Positions 27,761 to 36,845 of a stretch of 64,000 nt of DNA are shown in pieces (the first letter of the stretch is position 1; each line of letters starts with the position of its first letter). Position numbers and translations under genes: made by a program. The notes below the pieces were generated by a model. That model was not told the origin of the DNA, searched no databases, and worked only from the letters and a program-made list of their open reading frames with translations. The DNA is from Streptantibioticus cattleyicolor NRRL 8057 = DSM 46488 (GTDB lineage: Bacteria; Actinomycetota; Actinomycetes; Streptomycetales; Streptomycetaceae). The stretch covers positions 3,906,001 to 3,970,000 of the forward strand of contig NC_017586.1 in the NCBI RefSeq assembly GCF_000240165.1, in the 5' to 3' direction.

Positions 27761-28993
27761 TCACAGGCGGGCGGCGGTGCCGGTGGGGGTGGCGCCTCGG
27801 GTGTCCAGGAGGAGTTGCGCCTTGACCGCGAGTCCTTGCAGGTCGTAGGTGCGGTGGTGCTGGAGGAGGACGGTCAGGTCGGCGTCGGCGGCGGCTTCCC
27901 ACAGGGAGTCGGCGCGCGGCACGGGGCGGTCGTGGAGGCGCCATTCGGGGACGTACGGGTCGTGGTAGCCGAGGGTGGCGCCCAGGTCGAGCAGGCGGGC
28001 GCCGATCTCGCGGGCCGGGGCGCCCTCCTGGTCGCCGAGGTCGGCCTTGTAGGTGACGCCGAGCAGCAGGATCCGGGCGCCGCGCACGGACTTGCCGTGT
28101 TCGTTGAGGAGCGCGGCGCAGCGCTGCACGACGTAGCGCGGCATCCGGGAGTTGACCTGCCGGGCCAGGTCGGCCATGCGCAGCGGGAGAGCGGGGCCGG
28201 CCGGCGGTACGTCGTGGCCGCCGACGCCGGGGCCGGGGCGGAAGGGCTGGAAGCCGAACGGCTTGGTCTCGGCGCACCGGATCACGTCCCACACGTCGAT
28301 GCCGGACTCGTGGCAGAAGACCGCCATCTCGTTGACGAGTGCGATGTTGACGTGCCGGTAGACGGCCTCCAGGAGTTTGGCCGCCTCCGCCTCGCGGGGG
28401 CCGCGGGCCCGCACGACGCGGTCGGTGATGCGGCCGTAGAAAGCCGCGGCGGCCTCCGTGCAGGCCGGGGTGAGGCCGCCGATGACCTTGGGGGTGTTGG
28501 CGATGACCCGGTCGCGGCGGCCGGGGTCGGCGCGGTGCGGGGAGTAGGCGAGGTGGAAGTCGCGGCCGGCCCGCAGCCCGGATCCGTTCTCCAGGATCGG
28601 GCGCAGCACGTCCTCGGTGGTGCCGGGGGCGGCGGTGGACTCCAGCACGACGGTGGTGTGGGGGCGCAGGTGGGCGGCGAGAGTGCGGGCGGCCTCGGTG
28701 ACCGCGGTGAGGTCGGGGGCGAGGTCGGCGCCGGGCGGGGTGGGGGCGCAGATGACGGCGGTGCGGGCGCGGCCGAGGACGGCGGGGTCGCCGGTGGCGC
28801 GGAAGCCGGCGGCGAGCATGCGGCGGATGTCGGCGGCGGCGAGCCATTCGACCGGGGAGCGTCCGGCGTTGACGCCGTCGGTCACCGCCGGGTCGGTGTC
28901 GTAGCCGATGACGCCGATCCCGGCGGCGGTGGCGGCCTGGGCGAGCGGCAGTCCGACGTGGCGTAGTCCGATGACGGCGAGGTCTGCGGGCAT
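27761..28993 (-). CDS. nucleotide-sugar dehydrogenase homologue with degenerate active site
   Basis: The 410-residue protein has the full three-domain length of UDP-glucose/UDP-ManNAc dehydrogenases and keeps AEAAKLLEAVYRHVNIALVN with the catalytic Lys205. Three hallmark motifs are altered: the NAD loop GLGYVG reads GLRHVG (9-14), SPERVDPG reads SPHRADPG (150-157), and the catalytic-cysteine motif GGHCIP reads GGHDVP (Asp260 in place of Cys). The two-step oxidation that needs this Cys is therefore unlikely. AAGGAGGGG precedes ATG 28993. It may be a decaying gene, a regulatory homologue or an enzyme with changed chemistry. Confidence 0.85.
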   Translation of the reverse strand: MPADLAVIGLRHVGLPLAQAATAAGIGVIGYDTDPAVTDGVNAGRSPVEWLAAADIRRMLAAGFRATGDPAVLGRARTAVICAPTPPGADLAPDLTAVTEAARTLAAHLRPHTTVVLESTAAPGTTEDVLRPILENGSGLRAGRDFHLAYSPHRADPGRRDRVIANTPKVIGGLTPACTEAAAAFYGRITDRVVRARGPREAEAAKLLEAVYRHVNIALVNEMAVFCHESGIDVWDVIRCAETKPFGFQPFRPGPGVGGHDVPPAGPALPLRMADLARQVNSRMPRYVVQRCAALLNEHGKSVRGARILLLGVTYKADLGDQEGAPAREIGARLLDLGATLGYHDPYVPEWRLHDRPVPRADSLWEAAADADLTVLLQHHRTYDLQGLAVKAQLLLDTRGATPTGTAARL

Positions 28994-29266
28994 GGAGCGG
29001 TTCCCCTCCTTTACGTCCCGGAAAGCCCGGATGAAGGCATTTAAGGCTAAGCGGAAATATGACTGTTATTCAGGATTGGGGGCGTGAGGTGTCCAGGGGC
29101 GTGGCGCCGACCGCCGGGCACACACCGGGCTGTCCGCACGGGCAAGCGCTTCCCCACGGACGGGCAACCGGCCCCCCGAACGCCCGCCCGGGCTGGCAGG
29201 GTGCCCGGATGGCCGTCACCATCGAAGGGACCGGGCCGGCAGCGACGGCAGGCGGAGGTGGCACGG

Positions 29267-30973
29267 GTGAGGACGGCACCACTGGGCCCGCAGCAGCGCA
29301 CCCAGGCGCTGGCGCGGATGGCCGAACAGGAACTGGACGTACTGGTGGTCGGGGGCGGGGTGGTCGGTGCCGGTACGGCGCTGGACTCGGTGACCCGGGG
29401 GCTGTCGACGGGGCTGGTCGAGGCGCGGGACTGGGCCTCGGGTACCTCCAGCAGGTCGAGCAAGCTCATCCACGGCGGCCTGCGCTACCTGGAGATGCTG
29501 GACTTCGCGCTGGTCCGCGAGGCGCTGAAGGAACGCGGCCTGCTGCTCCAGCGGCTCGCCCCGCACCTGGTGCACCCGGTGCCGTTCCTGTATCCGCTCA
29601 CCCGCCGCGGCTGGGAGCGGCTGTACGCCGGCTCCGGGGTCGCGCTCTACGACACCATGGCGTTCTCCTCCGGGCACGGCCGCGGGCTGCCGCACCACCG
29701 CCATCTGACCCGCCGCCACGCGCTGCGGGTGGCGCCCTGTCTGCGCAAGGACGCGCTGGTCGGCGCGTTGCAGTACTACGACGGCCAGGTGGACGACGCC
29801 CGTTTCGTCACCACCTTGGTGCGGACCGCGGCCTCCTACGGCGCGCAGACGGCCAACCGGGCGCGGGTCGTCGGCTTCCTGCGCGAGGGGGAACGGGTGG
29901 TCGGCGCCCGGGTGCTCGACGCCGAGCAGGGCGGGGAGTACGAGGTGCGGGCGCGGCAGGTGGTCAACGCCACCGGGGTGTGGACGGACGAGACGCAGGC
30001 GCTGGTCGGCGAGCGCGGCCAGTTCCACGTCCGGGCGTCCAAGGGGATCCACCTGGTGGTGCCCAAGGACCGTATCCACTCCACCACCGGGCTCATCCTG
30101 CGCACCGAGAAGAGCGTGCTCTTCGTGATCCCGTGGGGCCGGCACTGGATCGTCGGCACCACCGACACCGACTGGAACCTGGACAAGGCCCACCCGGCGG
30201 CCTCCAGCGCCGACATCGACTACCTGCTGGAGCACGTCAACTCGGTGCTGGCGGTGCCGTTGACCCGGGACGACGTGGAGGGCGTCTACGCCGGGCTGCG
30301 GCCGTTGCTGGCCGGCGAGTCGGAGGCCACCAGCCAGCTCTCCCGGGAGCACACGGTGGCCCACGCCGCGCCCGGCCTGGTGGTCGTGGCGGGCGGCAAG
30401 TACACCACGTACCGGGTGATGGCCAAGGACGCGGTGGACGCGGCGGTGCACGGGCTGGACGGCCGGGTCGCCGCGTGCTGCACCGAGGACGTCCCGCTGG
30501 CCGGGGCGGTGGGGTATCCGGCGCTGTGGAACGCCCGGGCCCGCCTCGCCGCGCGCGCCGGGCTCCACGTGGCCCGGGTCGAACACCTGCTGAACCGGTA
30601 CGGTTCACTCGTCGACGAGGTGCTCGAACTGATCGCGGCCGACGCCTCGTTGGGCGAGCCGCTCACCGGCGCCGAGGACTATCTGCGGGCCGAGGTGGTC
30701 TACGCCGCCTCCCACGAGGGCGCCCGCCACCTCGACGACGTGCTCACCCGGCGCACCCGGATCTCCATCGAGACCTTCGACCGGGGCACCCGGTGCGCCC
30801 GGCAGGCGGCGGAGTTGATGGCCCCGGTGCTCGGCTGGGACGGTGAACGTACACGAAGAGAAGTCGAACATTACGAGAAACGGGTCGAGGCGGAACGGGA
30901 ATCGCAACGGCAGCCGGACGATCTGACCGCGGACGCGGCCAGGTTGGGGGCGCCGGATATCGTTCCGCATTGA
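29267..30973 (+). CDS. glpD: glycerol-3-phosphate dehydrogenase (GlpD)
   Basis: GlpD is the FAD-dependent, membrane-associated enzyme that oxidises glycerol-3-phosphate to dihydroxyacetone phosphate and passes electrons to quinone. The 568-residue protein has the FAD fingerprint LDVLVVGGGVVGAGTALDS, SSRSSKLIHGGLRYLE, FVIPWGRHWIVGTTDTDW and AGGKYTTYRVMAKDAVD, and the C-terminal helical domain. GTG 29267 lies eight bases after GGAGG; an open frame extends upstream to 29084 but has no signal. The 272-base gap to its left, shared with the divergent dehydrogenase homologue, contains an AT-richer patch (29040-29070) suitable for promoters. A kinase gene follows after 36 bases. Confidence 0.95.
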   Translation: MRTAPLGPQQRTQALARMAEQELDVLVVGGGVVGAGTALDSVTRGLSTGLVEARDWASGTSSRSSKLIHGGLRYLEMLDFALVREALKERGLLLQRLAPHLVHPVPFLYPLTRRGWERLYAGSGVALYDTMAFSSGHGRGLPHHRHLTRRHALRVAPCLRKDALVGALQYYDGQVDDARFVTTLVRTAASYGAQTANRARVVGFLREGERVVGARVLDAEQGGEYEVRARQVVNATGVWTDETQALVGERGQFHVRASKGIHLVVPKDRIHSTTGLILRTEKSVLFVIPWGRHWIVGTTDTDWNLDKAHPAASSADIDYLLEHVNSVLAVPLTRDDVEGVYAGLRPLLAGESEATSQLSREHTVAHAAPGLVVVAGGKYTTYRVMAKDAVDAAVHGLDGRVAACCTEDVPLAGAVGYPALWNARARLAARAGLHVARVEHLLNRYGSLVDEVLELIAADASLGEPLTGAEDYLRAEVVYAASHEGARHLDDVLTRRTRISIETFDRGTRCARQAAELMAPVLGWDGERTRREVEHYEKRVEAERESQRQPDDLTADAARLGAPDIVPH

Positions 30974-31009
30974 GCGTGACGCGTTGACGGGGGCGGGAAG
31001 GGGCGCGAG

Positions 31010-32881
31010 GTGTCCGATCAGGGGCGGCTGGTCGCCGGACGATACCGGCTGGCCGAATTGATAGGCCGCGGTGGCATGGGCGCCGTCTGGCGTGCGGAGG
31101 ACGAACTGCTGGGGCGCCAGGTGGCGGTGAAGAAGCTACGGGTGCCGCCCAACCTCCATGACGACGAGCGGGAGCGGCTGTACGAGCGCACCCGCCGTGA
31201 GGCGCGCAGCGCCGCCCGCATCACCCACCCCAACGTGGTGGTGGTGCACGACGTGTGCGAGGACGAGGGGCTGCCGTGCATCGTCATGGAGTACGTCCCC
31301 GCCCGCACCCTGGGCGACGTGCTCAAGGAGGACGGCCCGGTGACGCCGCGTGAGGCGGCCCGGATCGGCCGCGGCATGGTGGCCGCGCTGCGTGCCGCGC
31401 ACCGCGCCGGGGTGCTCCACCGGGACGTCAAGCCCGCCAACGTCCTGCTGACCGGGGACGGCGCGGACGAGGACGGCGGCTGGCCCGGCGGCCGGGTCGT
31501 CCTGACCGACTTCGGCATCGCCTCCGCCACCGGTACCTCCACGCTCACCCGTACCGGGGAACTCATCGGTTCCTTCGACTACCTGGCCCCCGAGCGGATC
31601 ACCGGCGGCACCCCCGGCCCGGCGAGTGATCTGTGGGCGCTGGGGGCCACGCTCTACCAGGCGGTGGAGGGCGAGGCGCCGTTCCACCGGGACACCCCGA
31701 TAGAGACCGCGTACGCCATCGCCGCCGACCCGGCGCCGCGCCCGCGGCGGGCCGGGGCGCTCGCCCCGCTGATCGAGTCGCTGCTGGCCAAGGACCCCGA
31801 GCAGCGGATGTCCGCCGAGGAGGTCGAGCGGCTGCTGGTCGCCTCGGTGGAGACGGTCACGGCCGCCGCGAAGCCCAGGGACACCGCCACCGCCCGGCTG
31901 GGCACCTGGCGGCCCCCCGCGGCGGCGGCGCCGTCCGCCGCCGCGCCCACCGTGTCCGGCTGGGCGGAGCAGGCCGCGCCGCAGCCGTCCGGCGCGCTCG
32001 TCAACGGCCATCCCGCGCCGGTCAACGGCCACCCGGCGCCCGTCGCCGAGCCCCCGCCGGCCGACGCCCCCACCGGCTCCACCGTGCCCGTCGCGCCCGG
32101 CCCCGGCGCGGTGGCCACCGCACCGGCCCCGCCCGGCCACCCCGGCGCGCCCGGGCTCGCCGACCCCACGGCCACCACGCCGACCGCGGTCCCCGGGCAC
32201 GCCGCCGGGCACGCCGCCCGGCCGCGGCGGCGCGGGCTGCGGGTGGCCGCCTGGTGCGCCACCGCCGTGGTGGTGGTCGCCGCGGCGGTCGTCGGCACGC
32301 TGCTGACCCGGGAGGGCGGGAAGGCGTCGGCGGACGGCCGGGACACCATCGCTCCGCAGCCGTCCGGCGCCGGCCGCCCGACCCGGCCGGCCTCCGACGT
32401 CCCGGTCGCGCCGCCCGGATACCGGATCGCCCACGACCCGGCCGGGTTCTCCATGGCCGTCCCCAAGGGGTGGCCGCGCACCGTCAAGTCCAACGGCGAC
32501 GTCGACTACCTCAACGTGGCCGAGCACTGCGAACTGATGGTCAGCACCGAGGACTTCGCCTGGCCCAGCCCCATCGACCACTGGCGCCAGCTGGAGAAGA
32601 ACCTCCGGGCCAAGAACAACGGCTACAGCCTGCTGCGGATGAACCCCACCCAGGTCACCTTCGGCGGCACCACCATGCCCGCCGCCATCTGGGAGTGGAC
32701 CTGGCAGGGCGACGAGGTGCTGCCCGACGGCAGGCACCGGGTGTACCACGCGATCGATCTCGGCTTCGGCAAGGAGGGCGGCACCGAGTACGCCCTGTAC
32801 CTGTCGGCGCCGGACGCGGAGTGGTCGAAGTGGCTGCCGGTGTTCACCGCGGCCCGGACGACGTTCCGGCCCGCCCGCTGA
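31010..32881 (+). CDS. transmembrane Ser/Thr protein kinase (Hanks type) 1
   Basis: The 623-residue protein has an N-terminal kinase domain with IGRGGMGAVW (18-27), ATP Lys41 in VAVKKL, HRDVKPANVL (137-146), DFG (167-169) and APERITGG. An Ala/Pro-rich linker (including the repeat VNGHPAPVNGHPAPV) leads to one membrane helix (about 412-432). The extracellular part from 450 has PPGYRIAHDPAGFSMAVPKG, a domain also present in the next two proteins. Kinase residues are all intact. GTG 31010 starts it. It is the first of three related genes, a cluster conserved at this place in Streptomyces; the extracellular domain may sense an envelope ligand. Confidence 0.93.
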   Translation: MSDQGRLVAGRYRLAELIGRGGMGAVWRAEDELLGRQVAVKKLRVPPNLHDDERERLYERTRREARSAARITHPNVVVVHDVCEDEGLPCIVMEYVPARTLGDVLKEDGPVTPREAARIGRGMVAALRAAHRAGVLHRDVKPANVLLTGDGADEDGGWPGGRVVLTDFGIASATGTSTLTRTGELIGSFDYLAPERITGGTPGPASDLWALGATLYQAVEGEAPFHRDTPIETAYAIAADPAPRPRRAGALAPLIESLLAKDPEQRMSAEEVERLLVASVETVTAAAKPRDTATARLGTWRPPAAAAPSAAAPTVSGWAEQAAPQPSGALVNGHPAPVNGHPAPVAEPPPADAPTGSTVPVAPGPGAVATAPAPPGHPGAPGLADPTATTPTAVPGHAAGHAARPRRRGLRVAAWCATAVVVVAAAVVGTLLTREGGKASADGRDTIAPQPSGAGRPTRPASDVPVAPPGYRIAHDPAGFSMAVPKGWPRTVKSNGDVDYLNVAEHCELMVSTEDFAWPSPIDHWRQLEKNLRAKNNGYSLLRMNPTQVTFGGTTMPAAIWEWTWQGDEVLPDGRHRVYHAIDLGFGKEGGTEYALYLSAPDAEWSKWLPVFTAARTTFRPAR

Positions 32882-33047
32882 CCACACCGGTTCACCCGGT
32901 TCCGTCCGTGATGTCCCGCCGGGTCCGGTACCGGAGGCCCGGGGCAGGGCCACGGCTGTCCCCGGGACAGGGGATGATGGGGGAGGGCAGACGCGACCCG
33001 ACCCGCGCCGCCCGACGGACCGTCATATCGATCTGCTAAGGACGTTG

Positions 33048-34844
33048 ATGACCCAGGCGCAAGGCACCACCGGCCGTCTCCTCGCCGACCGCTACCGCCT
33101 CGGCGAGGTCCTCGGGCGCGGTGGCATGGGCACGGTGTGGCGGGCGGTCGACGAGACTCTGGGCCGTACCGTCGCGGTCAAGGAGCTGCGCTTCCCCGGC
33201 AACGTGGACGAGGACGAGAAGCGCCGGCTGATCACCCGTACGCTGCGGGAGGCCAAGGCCACCGCCCGGATCCGGGCCACCGGCGCGGTCACCGTCTACG
33301 ACGTGGTCGAGGAGGACGATCGGCCGTGGATCGTGATGGAGCTGGTCGAGGGGCGCTCGCTCTCCGACGCCGTCCGGACCGACGGTCCGCTGCCGCCCAG
33401 ACGCGCGGCCGAGGTCGGACTGGCCGTGCTGGACGTGCTGCGGGCCGCCCACCGCGAGGGCATCCTGCACCGGGACGTCAAGCCGTCCAACGTGCTGATC
33501 GCCGACGACGGCCGGGTGGTCCTCACCGACTTCGGCATCGCCCAGGTCGAGGGCGACCCGTCGGTCACCTCCACCGGCATGCTGGTCGGCGCCCCCTCGT
33601 ACATCTCGCCGGAACGCGCCCGCGGCCAGAAGCCCGGCCCGCCGGCCGACCTGTGGTCGCTGGGCGCGCTGCTGTACGCGGTGGTCGAGGGGCGCCCGCC
33701 GTACGACAAGGGGTCGGCGATCGCCACCCTGACGGCGGTGATGACCGAGCCGCTGGAGCCGCCGAAGACCTCCGGGCCGCTGGCCGACGCCATCGCCGGG
33801 CTGCTGGTGAAGGACCCGGCCAAGCGGCTGGACGACGCCGGGGTGCGCAAGCTGCTCGTCGCCGCCGAGAGCGCCCCGGACGTCCCGGCCGCCGAGGTGA
33901 CCCGGCCGGTCGCGTTCGCCGCCGATCCGCAGCCGGTGCCCACCGACTCCGGGCTGCCGCCCGCCTCCCGGCCGGTGGCCGCCCCGGGGTCCGGCGCGGC
34001 CGGTTCGGGGCTGACCTCAGGTCAGAGCGCCAAGCTGCTGGGCGCGTTGCGGTCGGCGCGGTCCGCGGCGGCCCGGCCGGAGCCGGAGCCGCGGCTGAAG
34101 CCGGTCGCCCCGACCGCGCCGCTGGCCCGGGTACGGGCGCCGCTGACCGACGTGGTGCCGCGGCGCACCCTGGTGATCGTGGTGACCGTGGTCGTCCTCG
34201 CGGTGCTGGGCGCGGTCCTCGGGGTGGCGCTCGCCTCCTCGGCCGACGGGCAGAAGGACAAGGGCGCCTCGCATGCGGCCGGCGCCCCGTCGGCCGCCCC
34301 GGGTACGGCGGCGGACGGCGCCGAGGGCAAGGACGCCCCGCTGGCGGCGGCGCCGTCCGCGTGGCACTCGGCGGCGCCGGGCGGTGTGCCGGCCGGGTGG
34401 CGGCTCCACCGGGACGGCGAGTTCCGCTTCAGCATGGCGCTGCCGGCCGGCTGGCACCGGATCGGCACCGCCGGGGACCACTCGGGGGCCGTCTTCGCCG
34501 CCTCCGACCGCTCCTACCCGCGGGTGCAGGTCGACTGGAGCCCGACCCCGGGGAAGGACGCCGCGGCGGCCTGGCGCGGCCTGGAGGGCGCGGTGCGCGC
34601 GAGCAGCCCCGGCTACCACGGGCTGGGCATCCGCCCGGTGCGCTACCAGCACTTCGCCACCGCCGCCGACTGGCAGTTCACCCGCACCGAGGGCGGCACC
34701 ACGATGCGGGTGCTGGACCGCGGCTTCGCCGACTCGCGCTCCGGCTACGCGGTGATGTTCTCCTGCCCGGCGCAGCGGTGGGACGACGCCTCCTGCGCCT
34801 CGCTGCGGCGGACCTTCTTCGAGACCTTCGAAGCCACCGGCTGA
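33048..34844 (+). CDS. transmembrane Ser/Thr protein kinase (Hanks type) 2
   Basis: This 598-residue paralogue of the preceding kinase has LGRGGMGTVW (22-31), Lys45 in VAVKEL, HRDVKPSNVL (141-150) and DFGIAQ (161-166), so it should be active. A linker is followed by a membrane helix near 370-393 (LVIVVTVVVLAVLGAVLGVAL) and an extracellular domain with RLHRDGEFRFSMALPAGWHR. The ATG at 33048 behind AAGGA was preferred to the TTG just before it. It may phosphorylate the neighbouring pseudokinase or respond to the same signal; this is inference from the arrangement. Confidence 0.93.
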   Translation: MTQAQGTTGRLLADRYRLGEVLGRGGMGTVWRAVDETLGRTVAVKELRFPGNVDEDEKRRLITRTLREAKATARIRATGAVTVYDVVEEDDRPWIVMELVEGRSLSDAVRTDGPLPPRRAAEVGLAVLDVLRAAHREGILHRDVKPSNVLIADDGRVVLTDFGIAQVEGDPSVTSTGMLVGAPSYISPERARGQKPGPPADLWSLGALLYAVVEGRPPYDKGSAIATLTAVMTEPLEPPKTSGPLADAIAGLLVKDPAKRLDDAGVRKLLVAAESAPDVPAAEVTRPVAFAADPQPVPTDSGLPPASRPVAAPGSGAAGSGLTSGQSAKLLGALRSARSAAARPEPEPRLKPVAPTAPLARVRAPLTDVVPRRTLVIVVTVVVLAVLGAVLGVALASSADGQKDKGASHAAGAPSAAPGTAADGAEGKDAPLAAAPSAWHSAAPGGVPAGWRLHRDGEFRFSMALPAGWHRIGTAGDHSGAVFAASDRSYPRVQVDWSPTPGKDAAAAWRGLEGAVRASSPGYHGLGIRPVRYQHFATAADWQFTRTEGGTTMRVLDRGFADSRSGYAVMFSCPAQRWDDASCASLRRTFFETFEATG

Positions 34845-34955
34845 CCGGAGCCGGGCACGTATCGTCAAAGGACGCGGACCGCCCGCCGACCGGAACCGGC
34901 CGGCGGCGGGCCGCGGCGGTGGCGCGGCGGGGGGACGCGCGGGGAGGGAGAAGCC

Positions 34956-36758
34956 GTGGACGAGTACGGCGAGCGGGTGCTGGCCGGACGTTACCGGCTG
35001 CCATGGACCTCCGGTGAGCCCGAGCCGCCCGGCATCCGCGCGTTCGACACCTACAGCGGCCAGGAGGTGCTGCTGCGCGAGGTGCCGCTGCCGGAGGTGG
35101 TGACCGGGGAGATCGACGGGCGGGCCGCGTCCGGCGACGGCGAGCCGCCCGGCGGCCCGGTGGCCCGGCGGGCGCTGGCCGCCGCCCGGGCCGCCGCCGC
35201 GCTCCCCGACCACCCCGCGCTGACCCAGGTCTTCGACGTGCTGATCGAGGACGGCAGCCTGTGGATCGTCTCCGAGCCCGTCCCCGGCCGCCCGGTCGCC
35301 GCCCTCCTCGCCGACCGCCGGCTGACCCCGTACCGGGCCGCCGAGGTCGCCGCCGACGTGCTGCGGGCGCTGCGCGCGCTGCACGCCCAGGGGTGGACGC
35401 ACCGCAACGTCACCGCGCACACCGTGCTCGTCTGCGACGACGGCCGGGCGATGCTGGACGGCCTGGCGCTGGGCGCGGCCGAGGAGGCGCTGTGCGGGTA
35501 CGACCCGGTGCCGCGGGCGGTCTCCGCCGGGCACGGTACGCCGCCGGGTCCGGCCTCGCGCCCCGCCAGGGAACGGGCCCGGCAGGCCCGGCTGGCGGTG
35601 GTCGGCCCGGTCACCGAGCGGTGGGCGCCGGAGCAGGCGGCCGGGGCGTTCGGCGACGAGCCGCCGCCGGTGGGGCCGGCGGCGGACCTGTGGGCGCTGG
35701 GCGCGCTGCTCTTCCGCTGTGTGCACGGGCACGCGCCCTACCCCGAGGAGGGCGCCGCCGAGCTGGCGCGGCTGGTGTGCGCCGGGCCGCCGGGGCTCGC
35801 CGAGGAGTGCGGGCCGCTGCGGCCGGTGGTGGAGGCGCTGCTGCGGGCCGACCCCGACCAGCGCCCGTCCGCCGGTGAACTGCGCGCCCGGCTGGAGGTG
35901 TTGGTCCGCTCGGCGCCCGAGCCGGGGGTGGGCAGCCGCACCCTCCAGGTGCCGGCCGATCCGCACCTGCTGCCGGTGGTGCGCCGCCGCGGCGAGCTGG
36001 TGCGGCCGGCCCGGCGGCGGACGCGGACGCCGGTCGTCGTCCCGCCCCCGGCGCCGCGCGGCCGGCCCGCCGGCAGCCCCCGGCGGCTGGGGTTCGTCCT
36101 GGTGGGGCTGATATTCCTGCTGCTGGCCGGGGCCGTGCTCTACGCGCTGTTCCTCCTCCCGCACGACACGGCCGGCGCCCAGGGACGGCGTCCGGGCGGG
36201 GCCGCCGCCGGCCGCATGGCGAGCACCGGGGCCGCCACCCCGTCCGAGGGCTCCGCCGGCGACCGGCCCACCCCCAGCGACCTGGCCACGATGCCGCCGC
36301 TGGGCGCGGGCTTCACCCTGCGCGAGGATCCGGCGGGCTTCGCCGTCGCCGTCCACGACGGCTGGACCCGCAGCGTGCGCGGCGCCGAGGTGGTCTACGC
36401 GCCCGGCGACGACGCCCTGCGGCTGATCGTGGTGGAGGGGCGGGACACCGCGGCCTCGTACGGCGCCGATCCGTTCGGCTACCAGTTGCGTGACGAGCCC
36501 GAACTGGCCGGATTCCGGGCGAGTTCCTGGTCGTCCTCGGCGGGGCTGAGGACGCTGGAGACGGGCGGCGGCAGCGCGGCCGAGGGCGAGTTCACCTACC
36601 GTGATCCGGACAGCGGTGCCGCGCGGTACGTCCGCAACCTCGCGGTGCTGCGCGCGGGGCGTTACGACGTGGTCCTGGTGACCGGCCCCGACGAGGCGCG
36701 CGAGACGGTCTCGGAGTGCTTCGAGCAGGCCGCCGCCACCTACCGCGCCGACGGCTGA
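34956..36758 (+). CDS. transmembrane pseudokinase
   Basis: The 600-residue protein is clearly homologous to the two kinases upstream and keeps the WALGALLFRCVHGHAPY segment and the membrane helix (about 375-398), but it lacks every catalytic element. The Gly-rich loop is missing, the ATP lysine is replaced (EVLLREV), HRD is HRN (149-151) followed by VTAHTVL instead of VKPxNVL, and DFG is replaced by DGL/GLA (around 168). The extracellular domain with LREDPAGFAVAVHDGWTRSV is well preserved. It is therefore a non-catalytic signalling scaffold or a receptor for the active kinases. GTG 34956 follows GGGAGGGAG. Confidence 0.9.
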   Translation: MDEYGERVLAGRYRLPWTSGEPEPPGIRAFDTYSGQEVLLREVPLPEVVTGEIDGRAASGDGEPPGGPVARRALAAARAAAALPDHPALTQVFDVLIEDGSLWIVSEPVPGRPVAALLADRRLTPYRAAEVAADVLRALRALHAQGWTHRNVTAHTVLVCDDGRAMLDGLALGAAEEALCGYDPVPRAVSAGHGTPPGPASRPARERARQARLAVVGPVTERWAPEQAAGAFGDEPPPVGPAADLWALGALLFRCVHGHAPYPEEGAAELARLVCAGPPGLAEECGPLRPVVEALLRADPDQRPSAGELRARLEVLVRSAPEPGVGSRTLQVPADPHLLPVVRRRGELVRPARRRTRTPVVVPPPAPRGRPAGSPRRLGFVLVGLIFLLLAGAVLYALFLLPHDTAGAQGRRPGGAAAGRMASTGAATPSEGSAGDRPTPSDLATMPPLGAGFTLREDPAGFAVAVHDGWTRSVRGAEVVYAPGDDALRLIVVEGRDTAASYGADPFGYQLRDEPELAGFRASSWSSSAGLRTLETGGGSAAEGEFTYRDPDSGAARYVRNLAVLRAGRYDVVLVTGPDEARETVSECFEQAAATYRADG

Positions 36759-36845
36759 GTCCCGTTCCGGCGAGCGGCGCCGGGCAGTTCGCGCGCGTAC
36801 CGTGGGAAGGGACTCCTGCCGCCGTCGGCACGCGAGGAGGCCGCC

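Noticed and set aside
29059-30846. Alternative plus-strand frame overlapping glpD
   Set aside because: Composition is Gly/Arg/Ala-only; the glpD frame has full family motifs.
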